Part shown: one piece after another, positions 33,849-42,158 of the stretch
How positions within the stretch are numbered: position 1 is the first letter of the stretch
Layout of the letters: each line of letters begins with the position of its first letter
Source of the DNA: JAKFYM01 sp964612065
GTDB taxonomy: Bacteria > Bdellovibrionota > UBA1018 > CAIPTA01
DNA length: 64,000 nucleotides
Assembly (NCBI GenBank): GCA_964612065.1
Contig: CAZTCD010000004.1
Location: 1-64,000 of the forward strand
Reading direction: 5' to 3'
The notes under the pieces: generated by a model
Told to the model about the DNA's origin: nothing
The model's input: only the letters and a program-made list of their open reading frames with translations
Database searches by the model: none
Position numbers and translations under genes: made by a program

Positions 33849-35587
33849 ATCAAGCCGGCCCCCAGCTTCCCTCCGAGCGAGCTTCCGGCTTCCTCCTGCG
33901 GTAGCTTCTCCGGCGCCGAGGGCACGATCTCCTGCCTGCGGTAGCGGGCCTGGAACACCCCCACGGAATTCCCTCCCTTTGCGGAGCGCCCCTGTGAGGT
34001 AACCCAGACATGCGAGCCATCCGGGCTAAGCTCGAGACCCACGGGATAGGAATCCACCGGAACCCGCGCCGCGATCTGCATGGCCACGGTATCCACGCCC
34101 ACGAGCTCGCTGGTTTGGTTCACGGTCACGAACACCACTTTTCCGTCTTTCGACAATCGCAGCGATCTCGCTCCCACTCCCACATAAACCCTCTCCGCCC
34201 CGATCTCGGCGGGCTTCACCCTTTGGCTGCGGTTCTTGGCTTCGGTCTCGGCCGGAATCTCTCCCAGCTTCTCCACCAGCGCGCGCCACGGCACCCGCAT
34301 CACCACTCCAGAGGAATTACAGCTCACGAAAAGCTCGCCTTTTTCGTTGATCTCAAGATCACGAGGGCCGGGCACCAGGCCGAATACCGTGCCGAGATAG
34401 GTATGGTTCTTTTTCCCGGAAGCGTCCATCCGGAAAACCGCGATGCCTCCGCCCTTCATTCGGGTCACGAAGAGGTAACGATCGTTCTCGGTGAAGGCCA
34501 GTCCACGCACGCAGAAGCCGCAATTCTTATCGCGATCGCCCTTCATCTCTTTGGGGGGCACTTTTTTCTCCACCACAAGAAGGGCTTCATAGCGGAATTT
34601 CGCGGGATCGCTGCCGCGGATATCAAGAAGGCCCACGGTATTATCGCCCCAGTGAGAAATGGCCAGCCAGCGCCCTTTGGTGGACTTCTTCACGTATTTC
34701 GAGATCGGCCCCACCGCCAGCGCCCGAACGATCTGGTCTGTGGATGTGTCTACGATAGCCAGGGCCGAAGGCATCACCCCATCGGGATCATAGCTCCGGC
34801 GGTAATAGGGAATCCAAAGATAGCGCCCTTTGTGAGAGTGCTCGATCTCCACCGGCTTGCCCATGAACTCGTTGGGCTTCTTCACGCTCCTGGCGAAAGA
34901 ATACCCCCAGGGCGCTTTCACTCCCTCGAGAAAAAGGCCGGCGTTCTCCTCCGTGAACTTATGCTTGATGAGCCCGAGCTTTTCGGTGCCCAGGGAATCG
35001 AAGATCGCCGTGCGCCCGCCTTCGAGCGAGTTCACATACACTCGCTTGCCATCAGGGCTGAAGTGCACTGATTTGGGGCTTTGAATATCCGCATCGAAGA
35101 TATCGAGAGGGCTCTCGGGCTTGCGGTTGTAGCTCTGCCTCCGAGCAAGAAACAGAAGGGACAGCGGGGAATCCACGGGCGTGGACCGGGTTCCGATCTT
35201 CACGCCGCTCACGAAGGTGGCCGGGATCTTCTTCACTTTCACCAGAGCCAGGTTTTCTTTTGCGGTAGGAAGATATTGGGGAATATCGGGATCATCCGGC
35301 TGGGCTGCCAGCACGGTTTCCCACGCCTTCACCACGTTTTCCCATTGCCCGAGCTTCCAGTGCGACCAACCACTCTCATAGAGGCAGGCATGGCAGCCCG
35401 ATTCCGCCTTCAGGCAAGCCTGGTACTTTTCGAGCGCTCTTTCCGATTCCAGCTCCGCTTGGAGAGCCATGCCTTGCTCGAGAAGCCGTTGCGCTCCCTT
35501 TCCGTTGCAGGAACGGGTATAGGCTGCGGCCGGTGCGGCCGGCAGAAGCAGAAAAACCAGCGAGCCTATCAACCAGACTGACGGCAA
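33842..35587 (-). CDS. secreted TPR plus YncE-like beta-propeller protein
   Basis: A TTG at 35587 with AAGGAG 5 bases upstream gives a clean signal peptide (PSVWLIGSLVFLLLPAAPAAA); an ATG at 35617 is the alternative. The first 110 mature residues hold TPR-like helices (ERALEKYQACLKAESGCHACLYESGWSHWKLGQWENVVKAWETVLAAQP). The rest has YncE/SMP-30-type blade repeats (PKSVHFSPDGKRVYVNSL, RGLAFTENDRYLFVT, PRDLEINEKGELFVS, SLRLSKDGKVVFVTVN, GLELSPDGSHVWVTS). Such periplasmic propellers bind partners or sense surface components. The start lies within the end of the upstream gene. Confidence 0.7.
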   Translation of the reverse strand: MPSVWLIGSLVFLLLPAAPAAAYTRSCNGKGAQRLLEQGMALQAELESERALEKYQACLKAESGCHACLYESGWSHWKLGQWENVVKAWETVLAAQPDDPDIPQYLPTAKENLALVKVKKIPATFVSGVKIGTRSTPVDSPLSLLFLARRQSYNRKPESPLDIFDADIQSPKSVHFSPDGKRVYVNSLEGGRTAIFDSLGTEKLGLIKHKFTEENAGLFLEGVKAPWGYSFARSVKKPNEFMGKPVEIEHSHKGRYLWIPYYRRSYDPDGVMPSALAIVDTSTDQIVRALAVGPISKYVKKSTKGRWLAISHWGDNTVGLLDIRGSDPAKFRYEALLVVEKKVPPKEMKGDRDKNCGFCVRGLAFTENDRYLFVTRMKGGGIAVFRMDASGKKNHTYLGTVFGLVPGPRDLEINEKGELFVSCNSSGVVMRVPWRALVEKLGEIPAETEAKNRSQRVKPAEIGAERVYVGVGARSLRLSKDGKVVFVTVNQTSELVGVDTVAMQIAARVPVDSYPVGLELSPDGSHVWVTSQGRSAKGGNSVGVFQARYRRQEIVPSAPEKLPQEEAGSSLGGKLGAGLIQ

Positions 35588-36306
35588 TGCAGCTCCTTGA
35601 GCACGGGTTCCGACCATTTCTGCCGGAGCTTGCGCATATTGAAATCTTTTTGCTTCTCGAGGTCGGCCACCTCCCCCTCGAGGGCTCCGCTCCCTCCCTT
35701 GCAAGCCGCGGCCAGCTGGGCGCTGAGTTTTTCCCCTTTGCAGCGGGCTTCCCGGGCGGAAATCACCTTTTGAATCCCACGGATGAGATCATCGCCTTTG
35801 CAGTAGATGATCCTGTCCTGCTCGAAAGTGGCGCGGTCCACCACTGCCGCCTTCTTTTCGTATTCCCAAACCCGGCTGGCTTCCATTACCCGGAAATGCA
35901 GCTGGGGCTCAGTGCCTTTCCGTTTTTCGCTCTCGCAATGCAATTGCGGCGCAATACGACCAACCGCCTCTAGGCTCGAAGCCAGGTCTCCCAGTTCAGT
36001 TCTTGCCTGACTCAGCTGGCGAAACGCCTTTTCCGCCTCGGGAGACAGCCGGCTTCCACTTGTATCGGAAGAAATCCAGCGGGCGCGCTGCACCGCTTCG
36101 AGCAGCAAGCTGCCCGTAGTGCCCTGAAAAACACGGGCTTCCAGAAAAGGATCACTCTTGGCCTCTCGCAGCCAGGCGGAAAAACGCGGAGCCTGGGCGG
36201 AAAGCTCCACCGCGGAATAGCAAACCCTCTCGGAACGTCTTTTAATCGCCCAATACTGCACACCGGCCGATACGGCTAAAAGGGCGATGGCCAGAAACCA
36301 TTTCAT
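35569..36306 (-). CDS. signal-anchored helical protein of unknown function
   Basis: A 245-residue protein with one N-terminal hydrophobic segment (WFLAIALLAVSAGVQYWAI). The remainder is strongly helical and charged, with four Cys that could pair. LRQKWSEPVLKELHCRQSG at the end runs into the next gene, whose start lies 19 bases upstream of this stop, so the two are coupled. No family is recognised. It probably sits in the periplasm, anchored to the inner membrane, and may be a partner of the TPR/propeller protein. Confidence 0.55.
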   Translation of the reverse strand: MKWFLAIALLAVSAGVQYWAIKRRSERVCYSAVELSAQAPRFSAWLREAKSDPFLEARVFQGTTGSLLLEAVQRARWISSDTSGSRLSPEAEKAFRQLSQARTELGDLASSLEAVGRIAPQLHCESEKRKGTEPQLHFRVMEASRVWEYEKKAAVVDRATFEQDRIIYCKGDDLIRGIQKVISAREARCKGEKLSAQLAAACKGGSGALEGEVADLEKQKDFNMRKLRQKWSEPVLKELHCRQSG

Positions 36307-36393
36307 TCTTCCTAGTTTGCTTGAAGCGGCCTGAGTTGAAAAGAGACCGAATCAGTGTGCCAAGGCGCAGGCTCCATCACGCCGCGTTAGGCT

Positions 36394-37749
36394 CTATTGA
36401 GCCAGCTCGATCAGTCGCTCTACCACACGGGCCAGCGGCTGCTCCCTAACCGCGCTCAATCGGGCCGCATTCTTCCAGCTGGCCGGCACGGCTTCCCCTT
36501 TTTTCCATTCGTCTTTATTGCCCTGCTGATCGAGCCAATAATCGCCATCCGACCGCGCTTTGCCGCCCGGAACAGGCACCCAGAGGAAATCGGGATGAAT
36601 GGAGCTATGCCATTCGCCCCCCACGATATTGTTGTCCTTATCGAGCTCGAGATCGTAGGAATAGTTCACCACGGTATGGTTGTCGCGGTCCGGCCCGTCC
36701 TTCGTCTCGGGCGATGGCATATTCTCCGCGATATAGTCGAGAGTCATGATGATCTTCACCACGGATTCCGCTTCGGGGGAGCGCTTGCCGCGGAAAGGGT
36801 CGTTCGGATAATCCGCCAGCCGAATCTTGGCGTCGGCCAGGCTTCGGCTTGTTTTACGGGTAACCGGATGCATATAGGCATATTCGTAGCCGTAAATCGG
36901 CTGGTTCCACACCTCGTAGCCGGCACTGGCGTCCATCACAAAGCTTCGTTTGGAAACCGCGATCTGATTCACCGCCGCGATATGCCAGGTGGCGGGATTG
37001 GTGTCGAAGCAATCAGGATTGGTTTCCCTCTCCGAATCGTCCCTTCCCGGCTCTTTATCGTTGCAACGCCCGCCGATGAAACGGGTGCGAGAAGCACCGC
37101 CCGCCCAAAGCAAGGTGGCGAGCGCCTTGATGTCGGAGGGAGTGAACTCGATCTTGCGCCCATCGAGGGATTTCACTGTTACCGCCTTCACAGGACGGGA
37201 CAGCATGAACGAAGCCGGTGCCCAGCCGTGGCATAGCCCGAACCAGGCCTCTACTTCCCCAGCCTCATTCGCATAGGGCGCACCGGCATTGATCATTTTT
37301 TTCGACAAGGTGAATTTAGTGTCGCCCAGGAGAAGATCGTATTTCTCGGCGGGAGAAAAATGCTCCTGACTACCACGTCCCAGCATCTTGGTGAGGTACT
37401 CGGCGTTAGACTTCCAATTCAAGGCACTGTTGTAATCCGGATCGGCGTAACGATTCGCCAACTGGCCGGCATAAGTGGGCCAGTAAAAATCGCTCCAGGG
37501 AGAAATGGCAAGCTCCGCTTTCAAGAGTCCTGCCTCTTCCATTTTCGCCAGGTTCTCGAACTCCAGGCGGTCCACCAGGGAGGCCGCCCTGTCGTTGCCC
37601 GCAGGAGCGATCGAAGGCACGGCGAATTCGCTATGGGAGATCACCCATTCACGGATTTCTTTGCGCCTTTGCTCGATCGTGATCGGTCCAGCCACGGCTG
37701 TGGCCGAAAGAAGAAAAGCACTGAGCAAAACGGAAGTAACGGTCTTCAT
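36394..37749 (-). CDS. secreted elicitor-type transglutaminase
   Basis: The 451-residue protein has a signal peptide (TVLLSAFLLSATAVAG-type) and a GGGGG ribosome site. WFGLCHGWAPASFML (Cys near residue 172), TWHIAAVNQIA (His near 255) and VMDASAGYEVW (Asp near 273) form a Cys-His-Asp triad in the order used by the transglutaminase-elicitor family (PF16683), known from Phytophthora GP42 and from some marine Vibrio. Such enzymes crosslink Gln and Lys side chains in proteins and are Ca2+-dependent. The acidic PETKDGPDRDN could bind calcium. A sigma-54-like promoter with paired YGRGACA sites lies upstream. The family assignment is from motifs. Confidence 0.7.
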   Translation of the reverse strand: MKTVTSVLLSAFLLSATAVAGPITIEQRRKEIREWVISHSEFAVPSIAPAGNDRAASLVDRLEFENLAKMEEAGLLKAELAISPWSDFYWPTYAGQLANRYADPDYNSALNWKSNAEYLTKMLGRGSQEHFSPAEKYDLLLGDTKFTLSKKMINAGAPYANEAGEVEAWFGLCHGWAPASFMLSRPVKAVTVKSLDGRKIEFTPSDIKALATLLWAGGASRTRFIGGRCNDKEPGRDDSERETNPDCFDTNPATWHIAAVNQIAVSKRSFVMDASAGYEVWNQPIYGYEYAYMHPVTRKTSRSLADAKIRLADYPNDPFRGKRSPEAESVVKIIMTLDYIAENMPSPETKDGPDRDNHTVVNYSYDLELDKDNNIVGGEWHSSIHPDFLWVPVPGGKARSDGDYWLDQQGNKDEWKKGEAVPASWKNAARLSAVREQPLARVVERLIELAQ

Positions 37750-37785
37750 GAAAATCCCCCGGGATTTTGGTTACCGGCCCGGCAA

Positions 37786-37802
37786 CGCAAGGATAAGGCC
37801 AA
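37786..37802 (-). promoter_or_regulatory. candidate sigma-54 promoter of the transglutaminase gene
   Basis: On the gene's strand: TTGGCCTTATCCTTGCG. The -24 TTGGC and -12 TTGC elements are present with the required GG to GC distance of 12. Transcription would begin near 37775, 26 bases before the start codon. Confidence 0.6.
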
Positions 37803-37849
37803 GGCTAATACCATTTTTCGGGTAAATGAGCCAGTTGCAATGAAGCGGG

Positions 37850-37888
37850 CGAGACGAAAGCAGACGGCGAGCGGGACATTTTGGCTCC
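37850..37888. promoter_or_regulatory. paired YGRGACA activator-type sites
   Basis: CGAGACG at 37850 and CGGGACA at 37872 are 22 bases apart. The second continues as CGGGACA-TTT-TGGCTCC, close to a palindrome. They lie about 48-85 bases upstream of the -24 box of the transglutaminase promoter, where sigma-54 activators bind. The same half-site recurs at five other sigma-54-like regions in this window. Confidence 0.5.
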
Positions 37889-37915
37889 CCGTGACGGCCT
37901 ACGCCTCACGAGGAG
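37885..37915. terminator. strong hairpin downstream of the cytochrome operon
   Basis: CTCCCCGTGA at 37885 pairs with TCACGAGGAG at 37906 (ten pairs, one G-U, 11-base loop). It lies 45 bases after the stop of the reverse-strand cytochrome gene. No T-run follows, so it may terminate weakly or protect the 3' end. It abuts one of the YGRGACA sites. Confidence 0.4.
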
Positions 37916-37959
37916 GGAAGCCCTCTCGGCCAGGAGAAGAATCTTTATCTTTTCATCAC

Positions 37960-39096
37960 TTAATATGCCAGGCGCTTGAGCCGGAAGAGCTCCACCTGCT
38001 CGTCTTCCGGAATATTGGTGCCGGCGCTGCCGGTGAATCCTTCCGTGACCAGAAGCTCGAGAGCCACATAGCAGGAGCGCGCCGAGGCTGTTTTCGGATA
38101 ATCCTGTATGCAGGCCTTCAGGTACATCTCGCCGAAGCGGAAGAAGATATTGCTCGAGAGGCGAGGATAAATCTGCCCGAGATAAAGCAAGGCTTCCGCT
38201 TTCGCCGGAGACTTCCCTCCGGGCGCTTCGAGCACCTGATGCAGAAGCGCGGTCGCTCGCAGGCGGCGCACGTGGAAGGAGCGCCCCACTTCCGCTACCA
38301 AGGTGAGATCATCGTGGCGAAGCAGCTTTTTTGCTTTGGCCAAAAGAGCCGTTTCCGTCGTTTTGCCTTTGGCCTTTCCGGCCGGCTCTTTAGCCCAGGC
38401 GGAAAATTCCTTGGACCAGGCCCGGCTTTCTTCCTGCAGGTAAACCGGCAGTTCTTTGTTGGCCCCGGCCTTTTTGAAATAGGCCGCGCCGGCTTGGGGA
38501 TCCTCGGCCACGCGGGCGTAGTAAACGGCCAGGCTGAGCAACGCGCGCCTCAGATTCCACTGCGCTTGCTTGTTGCCCGGAAAGCCGGAAACAATCTCTT
38601 CATAGATCTCCCGGCCTTTGGAAAACTGCCTCGTGGCGAAATAATAGTCGGCCCTATCCAGCGGCGCGATATCGCCGGCGTCTGGCTCCGGCCAGGAGAA
38701 ATCAGCGGCCTTGCGCCTCGTATGGCAAGCGATGCACATCTGCAGCGAGCTTTGCAGCATGAAGCGCGCAAAGGGCTTGGAGCCATTTTCAAAGGAACGG
38801 CTGGCGTCCTCGATATGGCCGCGCAGCAGGCCCAGATTCGCTTTCAGGGCGGGATCACTGGCAAAGCTTTGCTGGCCCAGATGCGCCAGGTGGGAGCTGA
38901 GGGAGCCGAGGCTCTTCTTGATGGCACTTTCGTTTTTGGAAGCACCGAATTCGGAATCGGTGAGCAGAAATTTCTGGAGGGCCGTGATTTCCTTGGCCAG
39001 CTCATGCATTTCGGGCCGCGGGTCTTTGTCGTCGGAGGCTTTAGCGGGAAAGAAGGCCAGCAGTCCGAACAACACAAACACCCTAGCTAGATTCAT
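37960..39096 (-). CDS. periplasmic c-type cytochrome with TPR-like helices
   Basis: The 378-residue protein has a signal peptide (ARVFVLFGLLAFFPAKA). A CxxCH haem site, QMCIACHTRRK, lies near residue 119 and follows a four-helix-like segment of the cytochrome c' type (LQKFLLTD ... HLAHLGQQ ... FARFMLQSSL). The second half is helical with TPR-like repeats (ADYYFATRQFSKGREIYEEIVSGFPGNKQAQWNLRRALLSLA). A single haem near a helix end fits a cytochrome c'/c556-like electron carrier or sensor. It is the last gene of an operon with a 153-residue secreted protein and a metallopeptidase (4-base overlap upstream). Confidence 0.65.
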   Translation of the reverse strand: MNLARVFVLFGLLAFFPAKASDDKDPRPEMHELAKEITALQKFLLTDSEFGASKNESAIKKSLGSLSSHLAHLGQQSFASDPALKANLGLLRGHIEDASRSFENGSKPFARFMLQSSLQMCIACHTRRKAADFSWPEPDAGDIAPLDRADYYFATRQFSKGREIYEEIVSGFPGNKQAQWNLRRALLSLAVYYARVAEDPQAGAAYFKKAGANKELPVYLQEESRAWSKEFSAWAKEPAGKAKGKTTETALLAKAKKLLRHDDLTLVAEVGRSFHVRRLRATALLHQVLEAPGGKSPAKAEALLYLGQIYPRLSSNIFFRFGEMYLKACIQDYPKTASARSCYVALELLVTEGFTGSAGTNIPEDEQVELFRLKRLAY

Positions 39097-39554
39097 TTTT
39101 CTGTTTCCTCTATCCTTTTCCAGATCAGGTCTAGCTTTTCATCCCCAAGATTAAAGCCGAGCGCCAGATCGTTTCCATAGAAATAGTAAGGGGTTCGGGT
39201 CTTTCGGCCAAGCCGCATATCAGGATCCTGCGAACAAAATGGCGTGTTGTTCGGATCCAGCCATACCACTTCGTCCACGATCTGATTGTCTTCGAGGCTG
39301 AAGCGGCCCCGGCGGCGGCAATGATCGTCCTGGCCTTCATGCCACCAGTAGAGATGGCTATCTCCGTTCGCATCAAACTCATAGTGCATGCGAAGAGTGG
39401 CATCGGGGCCTTCGGGCATTTCCTGGCCGCGGTAAACTTTTTTATAATAGAACCAGTGGCCATCGATCGGGGTGGCTGCTTCAGCTGTTCCGCTCAGCAG
39501 CGCCCCGATGAAAGTAATGAATACGAAGCTTAAAGTTTTCACTGAATTTTCCAT
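39093..39554 (-). CDS. small secreted protein of unknown function
   Basis: A 153-residue product with a signal peptide (LSFVFITFIGALLSGTAEA). The mature part has beta-type sequence with DGHWFYYKKVYRGQEMPEGPDATLRMHYEFDANGDSHLYWW and two Cys, and resembles small lipocalin-like or avidin-like barrels only in general character. A GTG at 39542 overlapping the upstream stop (GTGA) is an alternative start. It lies between the metallopeptidase and cytochrome genes with overlaps on both sides, so all three are co-translated. Confidence 0.55.
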   Translation of the reverse strand: MENSVKTLSFVFITFIGALLSGTAEAATPIDGHWFYYKKVYRGQEMPEGPDATLRMHYEFDANGDSHLYWWHEGQDDHCRRRGRFSLEDNQIVDEVVWLDPNNTPFCSQDPDMRLGRKTRTPYYFYGNDLALGFNLGDEKLDLIWKRIEETEK

Positions 39555-40924
39555 CCACGTTTCTTCGCCACTTCCGTAACGAAGGCGGTTTGTTCCGGAT
39601 TGAGAAGCCCCTCACCCGCCGCGCGAAGGGCGCCCGGGAGATCATCGAACTTCGCGTTCCGCCCGAGGCGAACCAGAGTTTTGAACGCCAGCTTGGCCGT
39701 GAGATCCGTGCCGAGCACCGGCTTCATATCCCAAAAGGTGGCCGCCACGATAGAGCCATTTGTATAAACGCCCGGCTTGAAATCCTGATAAGCCTTGTAG
39801 TTGTGCTCGAGAGTACGGCGGAAGGAGCCCTTCATATAGCTCGCCTCCCCCATCCGGGGATTATTGAGGATGAGCGCGGTGAAGAGATCGGCGAAGCCTT
39901 CGTTGAAGCCGCCGCCCTCTCCATCAGAAGGAAGCCCGGCATAAGCATCAACCACCGCATGAATGCCTTCATGGATGAGCACCGAAGGATCGCGGATCAG
40001 GTCCTTATAGGTAACGCCATCACCGCTGCCGAGAAAGATCGTGTTCTGGTGGTAAAAAGCGGCATTGCTGGCGCCGTTATCACCCACATGAAGCTTCACG
40101 TCCACCGGGCGGTCCAGCTCCACACCGAGCTTGCTCTTCATCCAGCGGAATCCCTCTTCGATCGTGAAATAGGCTTGGCCCAGATCGAAGCGGCGGTCGT
40201 TTTGCGCAAAGAAGAAGGTGAACTCGGGGCTCCAGACTTTGAGATCAAGGGCGGAAAACACACGCAGCAGGCGGCCACTCACCGTGCCATCGCCCGTAAG
40301 CTCGCGAAGCGGGCGTTCTTCGGGGTTGGAAAGCTTGGGGCCTTTGGGAAATACAAGGGCGCGGCCATCCACGCCGTCCCAATCGAGCTGGCCTTCCTGA
40401 ACTACGCTCCCCTCTCGGCTCAGAACAAGGTATTTCAGGCGATCACCGGAAGCCGTAAGGTATTCCACGCGCCACACGGGCGCCCACTCACCCTTCTCGT
40501 TCTTTCTCACTTCAAGCTGGGCGGGAAAAATCTGGGAAGCACTGCTCAGCTGCTCGGCGCGCTCCATGCCTCTTTGCAGGGAATCCTTCAGCTCTTCCTC
40601 CATCAAGCGGAGGCTTTCGGCGGAAGGCATGCCTTCCACTACGGTGCCGGTGGCATAACTAACTTCGCCGCCCGGGCGGAAAATCGTCTGGCGCCAGGTG
40701 CCATGCACGGTGGCGGGGCCTACTTTTTGAGGGGCGGATTGAACGTATTCGCCCACAGCGGGAAGAAGGCGGGGCTTGGGGCCATCTACGAGGGCAGCGC
40801 CAAGAAAAATCTGGGGTTTGCCGTCAGCTCCGGGTTCCCAACGGAATTTTTTTACCTGCTCTTTCGCCATGGCGTGGGCGGGCAGGAGCACGAAGAATGC
40901 GGTGGCTACTAGTTTTGACTTCAT
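39539..40924 (-). CDS. secreted gluzincin metallopeptidase (M4/M36-like)
   Basis: The 461-residue protein has a signal peptide (LVATAFFVLLPAHAMA) and a GAAAGGAG ribosome site. VLIHEGIHAVVDAY (HExxH near residue 318) and, 24 residues on, GGGFNEGFADLFTAL provide the zinc ligands His, His and Glu of thermolysin-like gluzincins. The upstream 300 residues resemble a propeptide (FTP/PepSY-like strands such as VWRVEYLTASGDRLKYLVLSREGSVV). It should be exported as an inactive precursor and mature outside the cytoplasm. It is first in the metallopeptidase - small protein - cytochrome operon. Confidence 0.75.
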   Translation of the reverse strand: MKSKLVATAFFVLLPAHAMAKEQVKKFRWEPGADGKPQIFLGAALVDGPKPRLLPAVGEYVQSAPQKVGPATVHGTWRQTIFRPGGEVSYATGTVVEGMPSAESLRLMEEELKDSLQRGMERAEQLSSASQIFPAQLEVRKNEKGEWAPVWRVEYLTASGDRLKYLVLSREGSVVQEGQLDWDGVDGRALVFPKGPKLSNPEERPLRELTGDGTVSGRLLRVFSALDLKVWSPEFTFFFAQNDRRFDLGQAYFTIEEGFRWMKSKLGVELDRPVDVKLHVGDNGASNAAFYHQNTIFLGSGDGVTYKDLIRDPSVLIHEGIHAVVDAYAGLPSDGEGGGFNEGFADLFTALILNNPRMGEASYMKGSFRRTLEHNYKAYQDFKPGVYTNGSIVAATFWDMKPVLGTDLTAKLAFKTLVRLGRNAKFDDLPGALRAAGEGLLNPEQTAFVTEVAKKRGWKIQ

Positions 40925-40964
40925 CTCTTTCTCCTTTCCGGGCTAGGCCCCGGAACGGCAAAGC

Positions 40965-40989
40965 CCTCTCCGGCGACAGGCCGGAGAGG
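40965..40989 (-). terminator. hairpin after the 133-residue secreted protein gene
   Basis: CCTCTCCGG at 40965 pairs exactly with CCGGAGAGG at 40981 (9-bp stem, 7-base loop), 18 bases after the stop of the reverse-strand gene. Only GCTTTG follows, so it is a weak terminator or a 3'-end stabiliser; some read-through into the metallopeptidase operon is possible. Confidence 0.45.
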
Positions 40990-41006
40990 TAAGATGCCTT
41001 CTCTGA

Positions 41007-41402
41007 TTATTGCTCAATCACGAGATGCTTTTCCATATATGTTCCGTCTCCGTTGAGGAAGCGAACTTGGTGGTCACCTACGCCGAGCTTGCCGAGCTGC
41101 ACTTCCTTCTGGAAAGGGATGATCACGGTCAAGCAAAGGCCTTCGGTAACATTAGCGTTAACGGTTACTTCATGAAGGGTTGGGCCTACATGATTTACGG
41201 TGGCGCTCTTCAGCTTGTAGCAGCTGTGCGGGAACCAGCCGTTCACAACAACAAACGAATCGGAGGCAGAATCAAATCCTGAAGGGATATATACGCTGTT
41301 CACACCGATCACTTTCTCGTGAACATCTCCGTCTTTAGCCTGAGCCGCGAGGGGGAGGCTGAGTACGGCGGTCAAAGCCAAAATCATTTGAAAAGTTTTC
41401 AT
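41007..41402 (-). CDS. small secreted protein of unknown function
   Basis: The ATG at 41402 has GGAG 6 bases upstream. The 131-residue product has a signal peptide (TFQMILALTAVLSLPLAAQA). The mature domain is beta-type (VIGVNSVYIPSGFDSASDSFVVVNGWFPHSCYKLKSATVNH ... EVQLGKLGVGDHQVRFLNGDGTYMEKHLVI) with two Cys that probably pair, suggesting an immunoglobulin-like sandwich. I know no family name for it. The gene has the best sigma-54 promoter of the window and a 3' hairpin, so it is probably strongly expressed when induced. Confidence 0.6.
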   Translation of the reverse strand: MKTFQMILALTAVLSLPLAAQAKDGDVHEKVIGVNSVYIPSGFDSASDSFVVVNGWFPHSCYKLKSATVNHVGPTLHEVTVNANVTEGLCLTVIIPFQKEVQLGKLGVGDHQVRFLNGDGTYMEKHLVIEQ

Positions 41403-41452
41403 GGTCATCTCCGGTTTAGTGGTTAGTGGCGTTTAAGCCACGCCCACCCTAA

Positions 41453-41469
41453 CGCAACGGAAGTGCCAA
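41453..41469 (-). promoter_or_regulatory. sigma-54 promoter of the 131-residue secreted protein gene
   Basis: On the gene's strand TTGGCACTTCCGTTGCG matches the sigma-54 consensus (TTGGCACG-N4-TTGCW) at nearly every informative position, with exact spacing. Transcription would start near 41442, leaving a 40-base leader before the ATG at 41402. Confidence 0.75.
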
Positions 41470-41527
41470 GTGTAAAAAGTTTGAGCACCGCATTTTACGG
41501 TACCGTGGAGGTTCAATCGGAGAGGAA

Positions 41528-41544
41528 TGAGACAGAATGTCCAA
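41528..41544. promoter_or_regulatory. YGRGACA palindromic site
   Basis: TGAGACA-GAA-TGTCCAA is a near-palindrome of the same type as CGGGACA-ACT-TGTCTCA at 51639. It lies about 60-75 bases upstream of the -24 box of the promoter at 41453-41469, a normal place for a sigma-54 activator site. Confidence 0.5.
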
Positions 41545-41552
41545 CGACGGAG

Positions 41553-42158
41553 CTAAGGGCGCTCATCTTCTTCTTCGGGATCGATAGAAGCGGCTACGAC
41601 GCTCAACACCTCGCTCACCTTCCGGGCGAAAGAGCGGCGATTGGCAATGAGCGTAAAGGAGGGGTGCTTCTCCCAAAGCGCTTTGGTCTGCTGATCGAGA
41701 GCGTCGGCCTCCTCCCAGGTTTCCTTGCGGTAGGGATTGGCCGCTTTATGGATCTCGTAATCCTTTTGCGCGGCACTTTCCAAATAGATCACATGGTCAT
41801 ACCGCTTCAATTCGGTCTCTAGCGTGGTTCCAAGAGCCGCAAAAAAAGAATCGGCCCCTTCGGGCCAATAAGCAGCGCCGTCCACGGTGCCTCGATCAAG
41901 GATCAGGGCCCTGCCGGGAAACTCCGCCGCATAGGAGATTTCGAGCTCGTGCTGCACCTGAAAGATCGCTCTCTGGGTGGCTCTCCGGGCTTCCGGAGCA
42001 GGAAAGCGCGGGAACCCTCCCGAGAACAGGAGAGACGCTGCTTCCGGCACATGCACTACGCTATGCTGGAACGCACGACCCAGCATCTCCGCCATGGTGG
42101 TTTTTCCGGCGCAAGGCCCACCCGTCAATACGATCCTCGTTCCCTTAAATTCGCTCAA
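41553..42158 (-). CDS. P-loop AAA_28-type ATPase/kinase
   Basis: The start is a TTG at 42158 (GAGG 5 bases upstream) overlapping the stop of the lactate dehydrogenase gene. The 201-residue protein opens with RIVLTGGPCAGKTTMAEML, a Walker A motif with the GGPxAGKT form of the NadR/AAA_28 group. GRALILDRGTVDGAAYWP is a switch/lid region with a catalytic-type Asp-Arg, and YDHVIYLESAAQ is the strand before the NxYR segment (AANPYRKET). Such proteins phosphorylate small molecules or sense nucleotides. The last gene of the stress operon; its substrate is unknown. Confidence 0.75.
   Translation of the reverse strand: MSEFKGTRIVLTGGPCAGKTTMAEMLGRAFQHSVVHVPEAASLLFSGGFPRFPAPEARRATQRAIFQVQHELEISYAAEFPGRALILDRGTVDGAAYWPEGADSFFAALGTTLETELKRYDHVIYLESAAQKDYEIHKAANPYRKETWEEADALDQQTKALWEKHPSFTLIANRRSFARKVSEVLSVVAASIDPEEEDERP

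Noticed and set aside
37360..39090. 576-codon forward open frame covering the 37750-37959 spacer
   Set aside because: Most of it is antisense to the transglutaminase and cytochrome genes. The spacer part has no ribosome site and is better explained by operator and hairpin sequence.
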